DNA from: Leuctra nigra
Lineage: Eukaryota > Arthropoda > Insecta > Plecoptera > Leuctridae
Direction of reading: 5' to 3'
DNA length: 64,000 nt
NCBI GenBank assembly: GCA_934045905.1
Contig: OW203762.1
Location: 20,120,345-20,184,344 of the forward strand
The position numbers and the translations under genes are program-made. Under the pieces are notes generated by a model, which saw only the letters and a list, made by a program, of their open reading frames with translations, did not search any database and was not told where the DNA came from. Of the stretch, positions 1-12,036 are shown one piece after another (within the stretch, counting starts at the first letter, position 1; every line of letters starts with the position of its first letter).

Positions 1-806
1 GAGCTCCGGTTCAACCGGATATTTATCGCATCACACAACCCTACATATGCACATGTACACACATTAGTATGCATTATCTATACGTATAAGTCCATGCTTT
101 TATGCTTTCTCATTATTCTATCTCAAGATATTCAGTTAATTTTAATATCTTAATATCATGATGTGGTGTGTTTCTCTGTTCTTTAGAACCTTCGTGTGGG
201 ATAACTGAACATTACTGAAGTGCAAAAGATAATCAAGATAGTATTTTATATGAAACTATGAGGGATTTAATTTGTTTATGCCTTTTATTGCCTCCCTCTT
301 TTAATCCCCTATATACTGTTCCGTTGTAAATCCCTCAGTGACTTCCACTGATACTTAGGAGTGGGGGCGCAGCCCACTTGAAACATAACCTTTCAGGAAG
401 GCGGGGGTGTTTCATGAATATAAACACTGCCTCGATACAAACAGAGACGCAGAGAGGAGTGGGTTAAACTAAATACCATTAAAATCGTACATAAATAAAT
501 ATTTTGTGAATTTGTTAGGCTCAAAAGCAAGTAACCTTTTCACCTCTTTAGTCATAGTCTCCATCCCCAAGTTTTGATTATTAATCCTTAATACGCCATA
601 GAATATAGAAATAAATAATACTATTGAGGTAATAATTCTGAATATGGCTGAAAAGACGTTTCAACATGGAATTGCGGTATCGTTCATGCTAATATGTTGT
701 CATGATTTATGACACTGTGAAAATTGGTAACTAATTATGTAATCTATGGGCATCGGATGAAGTTATTCTCCATTCTCTCTGTGAATAATGCCATTTCCCT
801 GTGCAG
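1..806 (+). other. Intron of the DIP-like gene (partial)
   Basis: AT-rich sequence upstream of the first visible exon. It ends in a pyrimidine-rich tract and CAG acceptor (804-806). The exons for the signal peptide and first two Ig domains must lie left of the window. I see no coding frame or recognisable repeat here. Confidence 0.6.
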
Positions 807-1091
807 TTTCGCCGATGATCTGGGTACCGAACCAACTGGTGGGGGCCCCAGCCGGCACTGACGTCACCATCGACTGCCACACCGAGGCGTACCCGCGCGC
901 CATCAGCTACTGGGTCTACGACAACGTAATGCTGTTGCCGACGAAGAAGTACGGCACCGACACGCAGGAGAACAGCTACAGAGCCCACATGAAGCTCACG
1001 GTCAAGGGGCTCAAGGACAAAGACTTTGGCAACTACAGATGCATCTCTAAAAACTCGCTCGGGGAGACGGAGGGCTCGATAAGATTATACG
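807..1091 (+). CDS. DIP/lachesin-like protein, third Ig-domain exon
   Basis: This exon encodes almost one complete Ig domain of an insect DPR-interacting-protein/lachesin-type adhesion molecule. It opens with the family signature MIWVPNQLVGAP. The first Ig cysteine sits in TIDCHTEAYP, the core tryptophan in ISYWVYD, and the second cysteine in the DFGNYRCISKNSLG stretch, which is the classic DxGxYxCxxxN motif. The acceptor CAG is at 804-806 and the donor G|GTAGGA at 1091/1092; both junctions are phase 1. DIPs are extracellular, usually GPI-anchored, and bind DPR proteins in synaptic partner choice. The wording of the domain resembles the DIP epsilon/zeta subgroup, from memory only. Upstream exons are outside the window. 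The family call is firm; the subgroup is not. Confidence 0.93.
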
Positions 1092-3423
1092 GTAGGACTG
1101 ACAGTTTGGTTTTATATTAGATCGTAGATTTGATGAGGCATAAAGAATATTGAGAAACTTTGTCAGCTTTTAAAATATTAATTGGAAAGAAGAAGACACT
1201 TCAGAGAGTTTAGTTGTATAAGAGTTAAGGATAGTTCGACTCCGTCATGGTTTTTACTCTAATTTGAGGTTTTCATAGATTTAGACGGCGATCATATTCT
1301 CAGAGGAATAAAAGTATAGTTTACTATTCTACTCTAAACCAAACCCACCAGAGTGTAAGTACTGGACATGCAAAACGAACTAAATACTGGTCCGAGCTTA
1401 CGTACAATACACTTATGAAATATAACCCATGGCTTTATATGCAGTGATGTTTTACTCAGAGATACATATCATCTAAACTCTATTAAAACCGAACATCTCA
1501 TAGTTTTAAATACTGAAATCCATAACTATAGTCATTATTTCACAAACTTTTCTTGCGGACTTGTAACGAAAGTCCAGAATGAATGAATGCTTGTTGAAGA
1601 AATGAGTTAGATAAGAGTGTATTGAATCCTGATTTCGTCCTGGATGCTTCTTCGCCTCCCATGTGATGCATCAATTAGTTGTGAAAGTAAGACCGAACCG
1701 CCGCCTCGAACTTCTGACGTCACACCATGTGACTGCCACTGGTTCTGATTCGAGTTGAGGTGTAATCTCATACCTAGAACCATATCATGACTTATGTAAA
1801 TCCTACCCACAGGCGGTTTTCATTTACTCCACGCCATGCTGTTTTAATCCAATTTATCTTAATTAATGGTGAAGCAGTGGTATATTATAAAGTTGCGTTG
1901 GCATATAATACAAGGTATTATTATTAACTGTTGACAGATTTGTTTTCGAGCAAAGTTTCGCGACGTGTTTCATTCATTAGGAGCTGTTACAACGAACGAA
2001 CACTTGATTCAAAGCCCTGTCAAGAGCTTGACTTGCGTCATAAGTTCATCATATTGTGGTAATTCGAATTATTCATAAGTTATCAAAGTGAAATGTGATG
2101 CTATGAGAATCTTAAATCAGATCCGTTGAGATTCTGCGAGATTCGCGTGTGCTGGAGCTCATCTCCGCGAAGTGTTCAAGCCGTGTTTGGGGAGTTACAT
2201 TTTGATACACTTGGAGCCGTGTTTTAAATATTCAGCTCAGGCAAAGTCAAAGTGGAAAAAAATTAAGAGATTAAGATACAATTACTTAATCATAAATCCT
2301 TTATCTTGAAAAGTAAGGTACACTTTAATTGACAAAATTATCATAATTTTTTAATTGGATATTGATATGTCGATTTATAATGGGGATTTTGTCTATTTCT
2401 CCCGATTTTTTTATGTATTTTCCCAAAATGTTACTTGGAAAAATGAAAATCATTACTTTTAATTGAGCTTTTGATACAACTACTTAATGTTTTTTGTGCA
2501 TGGAAATTTCAAAATATTAATAATATGAACTAGGATAAGTAATGCTTTACTCTTTATAAATAAATAATATTTCATTTAACATAGAAGCTTAAGCCCATTT
2601 TTTAATAATTAGAATCGAGAAGAAAATCTATGTGAAAATTTAAATTTTTCTCATCACAAGCATCCTAGTTCACATGTCAATCCTATGCAATAGGTATCGA
2701 TTGTAAATACAACAAATACATAAAGACATTCCCTTCCATTTGTCATCGAGATTTAACAATGAAAATAATTACTTCTTTATTTTTTATTGAAATGAAAAGT
2801 TCTAATTAGCTTACCCTTTGGCAATAAAAAAGCGAGATTATCATTATATGTAAACTCTAGATTTTCTGCCAAACCCATTGACAGTACCTTAATCGAATTT
2901 AAATATTCATACACAAAACAAGTAATTCTGTGTAATGGGGACATATAATTATTTTGTTAATGTCAAAACAATTATTCTAGATTTGAAGTTGTCAGTGAAT
3001 TTTTCTCGAAAATAGGACTAGTCTTCCATTGACAACAACTGTTCCCAAAGCCTAGCTCATCCCTATCAAAGATTTACAGAAAGAATAAATCGTTCAATAA
3101 ATGAGGATTGAGCGGCGACAAAAATGGAAGACGTAATCATAATAGATTGGTCTGAAAATGTGCCGTAAAAGTGAAATACTGATGGATTTAGAAGCGACGT
3201 TTCCTGACAACTATAACTTTCTTTTATCATAGTTCTATATTTCACTAAGTTAAACTCATTTCTGCGACAATCATCTCGAAGATATTTTTCCTGAGTGTTC
3301 TGCCAACCGTCTTCTGAAAGTAATATCCATGATTAACCGTCTCTCCAGCTTCATCGCACTTAGTCGAGTGTTTCAATCTTTTATCAGAACGCAATTATTC
3401 TAATGTTTGGTTCTTCCTTCCAG
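1092..3423 (+). other. Intron of the DIP-like gene
   Basis: A 2.3-kb AT-rich phase-1 intron between GTAGGA (1092) and the pyrimidine-rich acceptor TTCCTTCCAG (ending 3423). I see no coding frame, known repeat or RNA gene in it. Confidence 0.75.
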
Positions 3424-3487
3424 AAATACCGATGCCATCTTCACCGCCGAAAGCTACAGAAGTTCGCAGCGGATCGGGCAAGGAAGG
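3424..3487 (+). CDS. DIP-like protein, linker exon after Ig3
   Basis: A short exon of 64 nt. With the G carried over from 1091 it reads E-IPMPSSPPKATEVRSGSGKE. The EIPxPS start directly after the Ig3 strand ending in -RLY is typical of DIP proteins, where it begins the disordered stalk to the membrane anchor. The acceptor is TTCCTTCCAG, the donor GAAG|GTGAGT, and both junctions are phase 1, matching the neighbouring exons. It has no domain and is rich in Pro, Ser and Gly, as expected for a stalk. Confidence 0.85.
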
Positions 3488-4099
3488 TGAGTCGAACAAA
3501 ACTACAGTTAGCAACCTGTGAGATAAATAACGTCGTAGAATAAAGGCAATATTTTAAAATGTAATTAAAAGTCTGCTTAAATAGCGCGTGTCCAAACCCT
3601 CGTAAAGTTTAACTTTGATCAAAGAGCATGTAATGTCGTTTATCATTTGGCCTTTTGTTAATCGGCCACCACACATTGAGCGTTACGTTCCCGGAATTTC
3701 ACACAGAAGCTCTCTTAAAATGTATAGTGTATCTTGAAAAGGGTAAAAGCTCGAGGTTGATAAGTGCTTTTCAAGTGATAAGAGAAACCCATTTAAACTA
3801 AACTACGTGTATAAACTTTACATTTTACCTCTACTTGATAAATATTTGATAAAAGTAAGAGAATTTGTTTATCGTGAAAGTTGATGAAAGGAGATAAAAA
3901 TTAATATGTGAGCGCACCTTGGAAGTTCATCCCACGCGGGACAGAGGGCGTATTAATGTTTCTAGTTTGCTTAATGTTGGTAACAAGTTGTTCACAACTC
4001 TGCCCGCCGAGGTTTCACGTCGAGAGACACATTGAGATAATTATTTCAGTTCTTTCTTAGCTACGTTTGTGAAGGCAGGCTTTATCCCTCCTCCCCCTG

Positions 4100-4157
<58 letters not shown>

Positions 4158-5061
4158 GCAATACTTCTGTCGGGCAGAGATTATGTCGCCGTACATCATA
4201 GACTGAAAGATTTACAGCGCAATTACTAATTGTAGCTGGAAGCTGGCTCCACTGGCCAATGTCTTTTCAGACGTCATTGTCTTCTCTCTGTTTTCAATAG
4301 CTGTGTCTCAGTTAGCCGTACTTCAATAGGAATCCATATATTGACGTGCACGTTGAGCGAGCAATAAGTGTGGCAGTTATCACCACTCCTGTACAAGTTT
4401 AGATAGTTAGTGTCTTTATGGCCAACAGTTAGATCAATAGGGAATATGCATGCATTTATTAAAACTTAATTCAAAATAACAATATATTTTTTGGTAAAAC
4501 ACAATATATCACGCAAAAGTGTAAATTTTCATTCATAAATATGAAATTTCAATTCAATTGACATTTGGCGAGAAAACGATATTTCTGTCGCGTGATGTCA
4601 TGTTTATTGTCACCATGGCAACGTCATTGTTGGTTGATAAAAATGACATGACTCGGCCGGACTGGCGTTTTCCAGCCAAAGTGTCAGTGGAATTTAAATG
4701 TCATATTTATGAATGAAAATGTACTCTTTTGAGTGTAAAAACAGTGTGTTTTAACTATTATGTTGTTATTTTGAAAAAGTTAATTTTAAAGAGCATTAGG
4801 AAATTCAAGCATATCCCTATGCATAGCCATGATTGATGAACATCATCCAGACAACGATGATGACCTCCCTTCACTTGCTCCTGTCCTGTACTTGTACCTG
4901 TAGCTAGTCGTAACAATGTCTTGCCTGTCTGTGTTGTGACTAGATGTGAGCCACGGCCAAGCCAGTGAGCAATGAGCAATGAGGCTAATCCATTCAAACA
5001 CGCCGTGACGAGTGACGGAGTCAAGAGAGGTGAAGTACAGAGCGTCTTGCTTGTATTCCAG
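3488..5061 (+). other. Intron of the DIP-like gene
   Basis: A 1.6-kb phase-1 intron from GTGAGT to TTGTATTCCAG. Its middle holds a C-run followed by a CT dinucleotide tract. No gene is seen inside. Confidence 0.7.
4109..4154. repeat. (CT)n microsatellite
   Basis: About 23 uninterrupted CT units directly after a nine-base C run, inside the intron of the DIP-like gene. Confidence 0.97.
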
Positions 5062-5214
5062 AGAAACCTCCTGTGCGGAACGCGACGAAGTTAGTGCTGG
5101 TCCCAGTCGACGACCACACGAACCCCTCCCCCAGCTCCCGCGGCTCCCCCCAGGGCAAGCGCGAGCCCGGTGTGGGGAGCAACACCCCTCGGCCGGAAAT
5201 CGCCTCCGGAGCAG
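5062..5214 (+). CDS. DIP-like protein, second linker exon
   Basis: The exon follows acceptor TTGTATTCCAG and ends GCAG|GTACCT. With the G carried over it reads EKPPVRNATKLVLVPVDD, then a Ser/Pro/Gly-rich stretch with NTPRPEIASGA at the end. Both junctions are phase 1, in register with the previous exon, which is the main reason for accepting it. The base composition is clearly more GC-rich than the flanks, as in the Ig exon. It contains one N-x-T sequon (NAT) and no domain, and would be part of the extracellular stalk. Reading through the donor reaches a stop at about 5273, so an unspliced isoform is possible but would lack an anchor. Confidence 0.75.
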
Positions 5215-7953
5215 GTACCTATCTCGTAGCACACACGGACTGTATGTATTGTCCCCCAGCATCATTCATATGATAGACTGACTGCTTCTTGCACAGGCCT
5301 AGCACTGCTCACTGCTCACTCTAATGGGTAAATCTGACTGACGAAGGTGAAGGATTGCAGGAAGGGGACTTTGAACGGTTGCCGGCAGATTCGTCTCTTG
5401 AACTGCTGGTCGTCGTTTAGAACTCTTCTTGCAAATTGTACAAAATCCATGCCTTCACTGACAGTACTTTTACATGTCAGCCAACTTTATAAGTTTGCTA
5501 TCATATTTTTGCACATTTTAGTTAATTAGAAATATCTTCTACGCTTAAGCAATTATTATCGGTGCATGCGCTTAATAATTTGCATTCCGGTTGAGGTTTC
5601 AAACTGCTTTGAACATTGTATTTAATTCCTTTAGTGTTTATTCGAGTTTCACCAGCAGAACAACCTGCCAACCTTTCATAGTTCCGACAACAAACCACAT
5701 TTATACTGTTTTTGTTTTTTGAGCATAAATGTGGTTAAGGTTGAAAACAAACGCAAGTGTATTGCCATTTGTCTCCAATTTCCCGCCTCTGGCGGAACCT
5801 CCATTTCCTATCCGTCACAAAATGGCGTCCCGCGTTGAGTCGACTGTTTCCTGTTCCAGCTTGCGGCGTCCACTGCACGGCCCACAGACTGCTGTTCACC
5901 AGTGTGTTAGTTCTCATCACCGGCCACTGAAGGCGCTGCTGTCGCGGAACGGACACTCTAACGGTGACGTGATGGTGATGGTGTTCGGTGAAAATAGTGA
6001 TGAAGGTGTTTATTGTGACGTTTGAACAAACAATGAATCAAATCAACTAAACATCCACTTTGTTCCATTCTCGGTTTTACTTCTAAACGATAAAACTAAC
6101 CGCTTCCATCTTTAATTAATCGTACGTTGCTTGATGATCGAGCGTTTCAAATTTACGGATACTTCTTGTGGATGAATGTTGCACTTACCTTTGTGATTTG
6201 CACTCACTGTGTGAAAAACAGTTGATTTCTCTTCTCGAGTGAATGACCCTCCATTTCCGAGTTATTTGTCAATTAGAGGTGATTCCTGTTTTACAGTAAT
6301 GCAATTAATGAACTGTAAGTGTTCTCTTAAAGACAAAAGTTTGATGGGAATCATTTGTAAGGGTAAACTAATAAACTAGAATAAAAATCAATGAAGGGTT
6401 GCTAGATTTTTAGAGAGAACAATTCTGAAACGAACCCTGATTGCCATGACAAAAATTATATAACATGCCATCTTCTGGGACGTAAAGTTTGTCAAATATA
6501 AGAGAGTTGTAAAAACTATATACTAAAAGATACGACTTTTGTGGCGTTTGGAATTTGCTAAACCCGTAACAACCTTATTCGAAGGCACACGATTTTTTTA
6601 TTTTAGACGATAAACTTTACGCATATAGCATATAAAAACTGAACAATGTCATTCATTTGAAGAGTTGATATTCCTTCGTATAGCTTACTTTCAGCATTGT
6701 TTCGCCAGATATGTTCGCTTCTCTATTCCTAAGATGATGTGGTACATATTACCAAGCTTACTGTGATTTCTCTTGCTTCCGTAGAAGATACTGTTTCCTA
6801 CTGGCTAAAACGATCAGTTATTATTTTATTTCAACTACTAAGAGTATTACGTTTTTAATAATATGACAACTGATCTGTACTTGAAACTGTGCCAAATTAC
6901 ATAATTTACTTTTTACTCAAAAGTAAGGGAGTGCTATTTTAATTTCCATCGTCATGTCATCACGTACGAATCATCCAAATACATCAACGATTAGAATAGA
7001 GATTTGTGACAAACGAAGTGGCCCTTTCTTAGTCACCCGAGAGTATCGTTTCGACCTTTCTAATGACTGTTTTAATTGTACCTAAAGTAGGTGATTTCCT
7101 TGTCCCCGTCTCCTACTTGCATCGACACTGAGAGTGTGTGGAAACAATCACAGATTTCTGTCTGTAGAAGTGCATATCGTACAAACTATTTTAGAAGAAT
7201 CTGGAAGAAAAGTGATATTGAATGTGCGTCAAAAGGGGGCACTCCAATCAAGAACCAACTATTTCGAAAATATCAAAACTGTAAAAACACTGTTAAAAGT
7301 GATAGATAGAGCCTTAATGTGGACATATTTGGCTCGCAGTGCAACATACCTACTTATCATCCTCTGATTTGTACAAGCTAGCTTATTTGTCGCAAACAGC
7401 ACTAAAACCGGGACGAGAAATCAAGATATGAACAATCATGAGAATTGAAATGACTGCATCGGTTTCGACGACGGACAACATTCCTTCGACACTAGCTTTT
7501 TTATCATATTATCGATTGCTTCTCTTCTTCATATTTCTAATGTTTCCAAAAACATTCATCCTTTTCAAAAATCCAAACATTGATGGACAATGTGAATTGT
7601 AACTACTGAAAAACAATCCAACCTTTTCTAGTGTCTATGAAATTGGACCTATTTAGACATTTGTAATAGATTGTAAATTGCTCCAAGTGTTAGTAAAAAC
7701 AATCTTAATAATTAGTTAAAAATGGAGAAATTATTCTATTTTCATGCGATGTTGGCTTGATACCAATGTCATGCATTTATTTGTAAGATATGATAATATG
7801 CCACATACTTTAAACATGAATGATCATCAGTGAATCGAGGAACGTGTAAATAATATAAATAAATGTAATGATGCAATTAATCTTGTATGTCATCCATGTT
7901 TAACCTAAGACTTACAACTCTCCATTATTGATAATTGAGCCCGTTTTTTCCAG
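5215..7953 (+). other. Likely last intron of the DIP-like gene
   Basis: 2.7 kb of mostly AT-rich DNA between GTACCT and the strong acceptor CCGTTTTTTCCAG. A CpG-rich islet lies at about 5815-5960 and gives open frames on both strands. These have no splice context or recognisable domain, so I do not call them coding. Confidence 0.5.
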
Positions 7954-8045
7954 ATCAGCTCGACACGAAAGCTGCTCGCCACTTCTCCATGTTCTGCTTT
8001 TACTTATTGTTTATCAAGGTATTATTAAACGAGGGCCTCTGTTGA
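7954..8045 (+). CDS. DIP-like protein, probable terminal exon (GPI signal)
   Basis: This candidate exon follows a very good acceptor (CCGTTTTTTCCAG) and is in phase 1, as the previous exon requires. Joined to the carried-over G it reads DQLDTKAARHFSMFCFYLLF and a few more residues (IKVLLNEGLC), then TGA at 8043-8045. A short polar part followed by a hydrophobic run near the C-terminus is what a GPI-attachment signal looks like, and DIP proteins end that way. The hydrophobic run is interrupted by one Lys and followed by polar residues, so the signal is not ideal. The true last exon could lie elsewhere. Confidence 0.5.
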
Positions 8046-8410
8046 TCAGAATTAATTATGTTTGGATACGAAGAAGCAACGTAATTGATGCAAATTATGC
8101 AAATTACTGGTTAAGGTGGTAGAATTATTTACGTTGACGCTATTTGCTATCCGCGTCGATTATTAATCTTAAAATCTGATGAATATAACCGAAATAGAAC
8201 TGAATTCATTGAGGATAAAGTCGAGTAACTAATAATGACAATTGTACTTCAAGTCTTAAAGTGTGTTTCTAAATGAGGAAAAGTTTGCTTATCCTACCGC
8301 TGCCACCACTTGTACTCTTGACTCTTTAAGTAGCTGAAAAATGTAACAAACGGCTTTGCGACAAGAATTGACGACATACACTTCATTATTAACTCTTATT
8401 TCTTTTTTTA
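8046..8410. other. 3' flank of the DIP-like gene
   Basis: AT-rich sequence after the presumed stop. It probably includes the 3' UTR. No clear AATAAA signal stands out and nothing else is recognised. Confidence 0.4.
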
Positions 8411-8890
8411 ACGAGCGTAGCGAGCGTCACCACGGTACTCTTATGGCACTTTCTCTGTGTGTTTTCTTTTTTGTGTGTATACTACCCAGGTCAAACCGTT
8501 CCACCAATCTATCTGAAATTTTGCATACGTACTGATGTAATCTGTGAGGTCTCTGGGATCGTTTTTGAACAGGATCCTGTGTTTAATACATTATGTGATT
8601 GTTTAAATTTAAACTAGAACCGATTGACCGATCAACTTAAAACTTTGCATAGTCATTAGGACCAACTATTTAGGTATTTTTGCCAATTTGAAGACGAATC
8701 TGTCGTTATTTTCAAAAGTTATTGTCATTTTAAGGACATTTTATTCTATTATCTTGAAATATTTTATCCCTGTCTTCTTGATGCTTCAGTTCCAAGGCCT
8801 GTAGAGCAGCTGATACTTGCAAACGCATATCAAATCGGATGCAGTACGAAGGCTCGCTCATCAACGCGTTACACAGAGCGTTTTCCTAGT
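8411..8890 (+). mobile_element. GAGCGAGCG-type repeat element, copy 1
   Basis: A dispersed element with one end GAGCGTAGCGAGCGTCACC and the other CAACGCGTTACACAGAGCGT followed by TTTCCTAG. The interior has the recurring phrases GAAATTTTGCATAC, CTGGGATCGTTTTTGAACAG and ACTTTGCATAGTCATTAGGA. The same ends and phrases recur at 36569-38814 (reversed) and 53077-54093. No coding capacity is seen. The class is unresolved. Confidence 0.8.
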
Positions 8891-10044
8891 GTATAGTTTA
8901 TTACGATGAAGTTAGTTCTTCGATTTTGAACAAATTAAAACAACAATTTAAAGTAGAACGTTTCTCTGAACCGATGTAATACTTAAAGAGAGTCCGATCG
9001 GTTAAGTTGTTTTCTGTCCCTCCGCTAATGTCAAGAGACATCCTAAGTAGGGAACAGTGGGTGGGCTTTACTAACAAAAGCAAGACGAAGTTACCAGTAT
9101 TAAGTTATTTACGTCTGAACTTACAATCATGTGCCTGTGGTCTGCTGTCTTAGCCGGAAGTTGTTCGCTAATAACAGCTGTGGTCCAGTGGTTTCCTCAG
9201 GCGCCGGAGATGGCGCCACCGCATTCGACTTACGAACAGTGTAATGGCATGTTTAATCTTAACATTAATCATTCGGAGGCCGGCCGGTGAATTCGGAGCA
9301 GATATTCATGAATGTGAGAGTCAATATTATATTTGCTCCGAGGGAATGTGAGAAAAATATGAAATTCAGAATTGAGGCTAGATGATTTGGTGAAGAAATA
9401 TGGTCATTCGGCTCAGAATATGTTATGAATTTCACTTGTGTTGTTGGGAAACCATTTATCGAGTCGATTACGGACATTTTTCTATCTCTAAAACTATGGC
9501 ATAATATGATTCTTCATCAGGAAGTTAACTAAATGTAATAATCTGTAAATGAATCTTTACGAAACAGAGGTATTTTGATACATTTTGTATTGAAACTCAC
9601 AAGTTTGGTGATCAATTCTCATTTGAATTTAGCGTATAGCAGACCAAGAAAACGCTACTTTCCTGATGATGATAAATGATAATAAATAAACGCCAACTAT
9701 AAATAACTTATGTCATTTTGTTTTATAAACATACAAGTAATTACTATCAATTATATTTATTGCAAAGTAAATACCTAATTAATTTAATTTAAGAAATGTC
9801 AACTTAGGAAAAATAATACTAATAAATATAATTATTTTTTTTATGACCATTCAAAACTTTACTTTATTTTGGTAATAATCTTTATTTTGGTGAGATTACC
9901 AAATTAAAGTAAAGTTTGTAAATAGACATAAAAAATATTAACAACCAAACTTATCATCGGGAGAAAAGAATTTACCTCATATAAATACTCCAAAATGTAG
10001 CGCAGAGTTATAAAATACAGATTATTTTTATTATTACTTAAAAC
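8891..10044. other. Intergenic, nothing recognised
   Basis: AT-rich DNA between the repeat at 8411-8890 and the candidate exon at 10045. Only chance open frames are present. Confidence 0.5.
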
Positions 10045-10131
10045 ATGGGGCACACTATTAGTGAAAGCAGAAAGCAGCGTGAAGAAAGCTCTCTCATTGA
10101 CCAACAGCTGTCACTTGGCCTTAAAAAGCAG
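10045..10131 (+). CDS. Candidate first exon with N-myristoylation-like start
   Basis: A 29-codon frame begins MGHTISESRKQREESS and continues LIDQQLSLGLKKQ before the donor CAG|GTAGTA. MG-x-x-x-S fits the N-myristoylation consensus. The charged helix with S-L-I-D-Q-Q-L is reminiscent of the N-terminal helix of G-protein alpha subunits. I find no following exon with a GTPase P-loop (GAGESGKST) in the window. A possible next exon at about 10232 (after GTAATGCAG, starting MCRCHSCRRGFNK) lies in a CpG-rich islet and has no family. This could be a chance frame; the gene call is tentative. Confidence 0.25.
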
Positions 10132-10773
10132 GTAGTAAACTCTTTCCCGTGTTTATGCATGATATTATTATTATTTAAATATTATTTTACTATTTTATTT
10201 TGCATGCACATTGTTGTAACTACGAGTAATGCAGATGTGTCGATGCCACAGCTGCAGACGAGGTTTCAACAAGTTGACGTCGCGTCAACAGGTGCCGCCA
10301 GCTGACATCGACGTCGCTCTGACGCGTCGTTCCCGCAGGCGTCCATCCGTCGTTACGTCACTGACTAACATCTCTCACAACAAGCACATTACGTTGGCAT
10401 TAATAAATAAGATATGTAATCATTGGAACGAGCAACCTATCTGCTTTACACAACTGGAACACAGGTGCTTCAATTTCCGACCGTCATTCGTTCTAGATAA
10501 ATTACAACAACTGATTAAAATGTTCCATTATTTGAAATTATGTAAATCCATGTAACAAATCCAAATATGAGAATAAAATGTTTTAATGATTATCATTATA
10601 TTGTAGGTATAAGTAGATTATGGTTGAAAGATGTCAAAGGAATGGAATAAATTAAAACTACGTTTTGCAGTATTTGTAACCACAATATTATCAATATATT
10701 AGTTTGACTTGTAATACATCATTCTTGATATCAAACATTGACGAATAATAACAAAAATATTCACTTTCCGTCA

Positions 10774-11497
10774 CTAAGTAGATTCTTTAGTAGCTTCTGT
10801 CGTAGGTGGACAAACTGGTCCAAGTCCAAAAATAGGATTCCATCCTGGAAAACAGCCCTGAGTGCGATTCCGTGGCTCCTGAAATTCAGTTCAGGACCTT
10901 TACTTTATTTTCTTCGAAATTATTGCAAACTTTATTTACAAAAGAATATGTGCATTGACATAAAATACATTTGAAGGGTACAGGAAAAGAACGCTATAAG
11001 TCAATTTTTTTAAGAAAAAAATTGAGTTGAAGTGTAATCTGGCAGTGATTTTTATGAGCTTTCAGAATATACCCTCGGTTTTTAGAAAATATTTCCACAA
11101 AGTCTTGAAAATCGCAATTGAAATATCGATTTGTAGGGAAGATAGAATAAACAAGTTTCAACATAATAGCGTTCTTTTCCTGTATACCCTTCATTATAGC
11201 TCTATTGATTGAAATTGGCTTTTTATGAAACTACTCAATTTTTAAATCAATCAAACCCTGCTAAATTTAAATGATAACTTGCATTGCATATTTACAATAA
11301 TTAGAATAGACTTACTGCTTCTAGATCGTTGACAGATGACGCGTTGACGTGCAATGAATCGGCAACAAAAACTGTACAAACATAAACAATACACTCAGCA
11401 TGCGACTTTCAAGTCTCACAACAATTGTATTGGACTTACCGGCCAATGCGAGAGCAACTGCTAACAGAATAACAAAGCGTCGACTTGTCGGAGTCAT
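10774..11497 (-). CDS. Small secreted protein, cluster gene 1 (72 aa, 3 exons)
   Basis: Exons on the minus strand are 11440-11497, 11316-11371 and 10774-10878; the stop TAG is 10774-10776. Exon 1 reads MTPTSRRFVILLAVALALA, a classic signal-peptide start, and splits after base 1 of the next codon (G|GTAAGT). Exon 2 (56 nt) begins VFVADSLHVNASS and ends in phase 0 at GCA|GTAAGT. Exon 3 starts EPRNRTQGCFPGWNP and ends in a Thr-rich tail, CPPTTEATKEST. V-N-A at the end of the hydrophobic part fits a signal-peptidase site, leaving about 42 mature residues with two Cys and two N-glycosylation sequons (NAS, NRT). A TIR element sits in intron 2. The architecture matches genes 2 to 4. I know no family for it. 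Confidence 0.75.
10972..11193. mobile_element. MITE with GAAGGGTACAGG inverted ends, copy 1
   Basis: A 222-bp element starting TGAAGGGTACAGGAAAAG and ending in the reverse complement of nearly the same sequence (CTTTTCCTGTATACCCTTCA without the first bases). It lies within intron 2 of cluster gene 1. A second copy in the opposite orientation is at 57800-58055. It is non-coding. Confidence 0.85.
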
Positions 11498-11928
11498 ATT
11501 CAAGCAGAATATTACATGAACATGAGCAAGTGTGTCGCATGGACTAGACTTGTGCACTTTCAATGTCACCTTTGTCCTATCTATTGCACCTCAAGTGGCA
11601 GCATTTCTTCATGGAAGTTTGTTTACTATCAGTTAATTATTACTTGTGAATATCAAGGCTAATAAATTGCGCGCTGTGAAGCAAGAATGAATAATCAGCT
11701 TCTCAGCAATAGTTATGCCAATTCTTGAGAGCTTTTTAATAGTACCTAAAGGAAAATAAAAGTGCAGTGTAATTGTTGATTTGAACCTAAAAGTGCAACG
11801 CAACACAAAAATTGGAAGATTTCACTGCAGTTCCCCCACTACGCCACTAATAATAAATTCTGACTTCCCCCATTATTCTTGCAACCATTTTGCGTTGCTT
11901 GATGCTAATTTATACTACTATAATAATT
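11498..11928. other. Intergenic upstream of cluster gene 1
   Basis: Holds the presumed promoter of the minus-strand gene 1. No clear TATA box was found. Otherwise AT-rich and unremarkable. Confidence 0.4.
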
Positions 11929-12036
11929 GATGTCTGGGGTAGTACAAACCTAACCACTCATATAGAAATAATTGATAAAATAGTCAAATCGATCATTTTC
12001 AGAGCTGGTGATAAAAGCAGATGTTGTTCTCACTGA
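11929..12036 (+). pseudogene. Reverse-transcriptase C-terminal scrap (non-LTR relic)
   Basis: The frame reads DVWGSTNLTTHIEIIDKIVK and continues SIIFRAGDKSR before a stop. This matches the conserved block after the polymerase domain of CR1/Jockey-type reverse transcriptases (WGST followed by a helix and the IR-IIF motif). Upstream the frame is broken by stops. It is a short, long-dead LINE fragment. Confidence 0.5.

Noticed and set aside
4843..5265. Minus-strand frame of 140 codons
   Set aside because: It is the shadow of the DIP linker exon at 5062-5214, caused by that exon's GC-rich composition.
5729..6025. Plus-strand open frame of 98 codons in the last DIP intron
   Set aside because: It overlaps an equally open minus-strand frame in a CpG-rich islet, has no family, and its splice context does not fit the phase-1 chain of the DIP exons.
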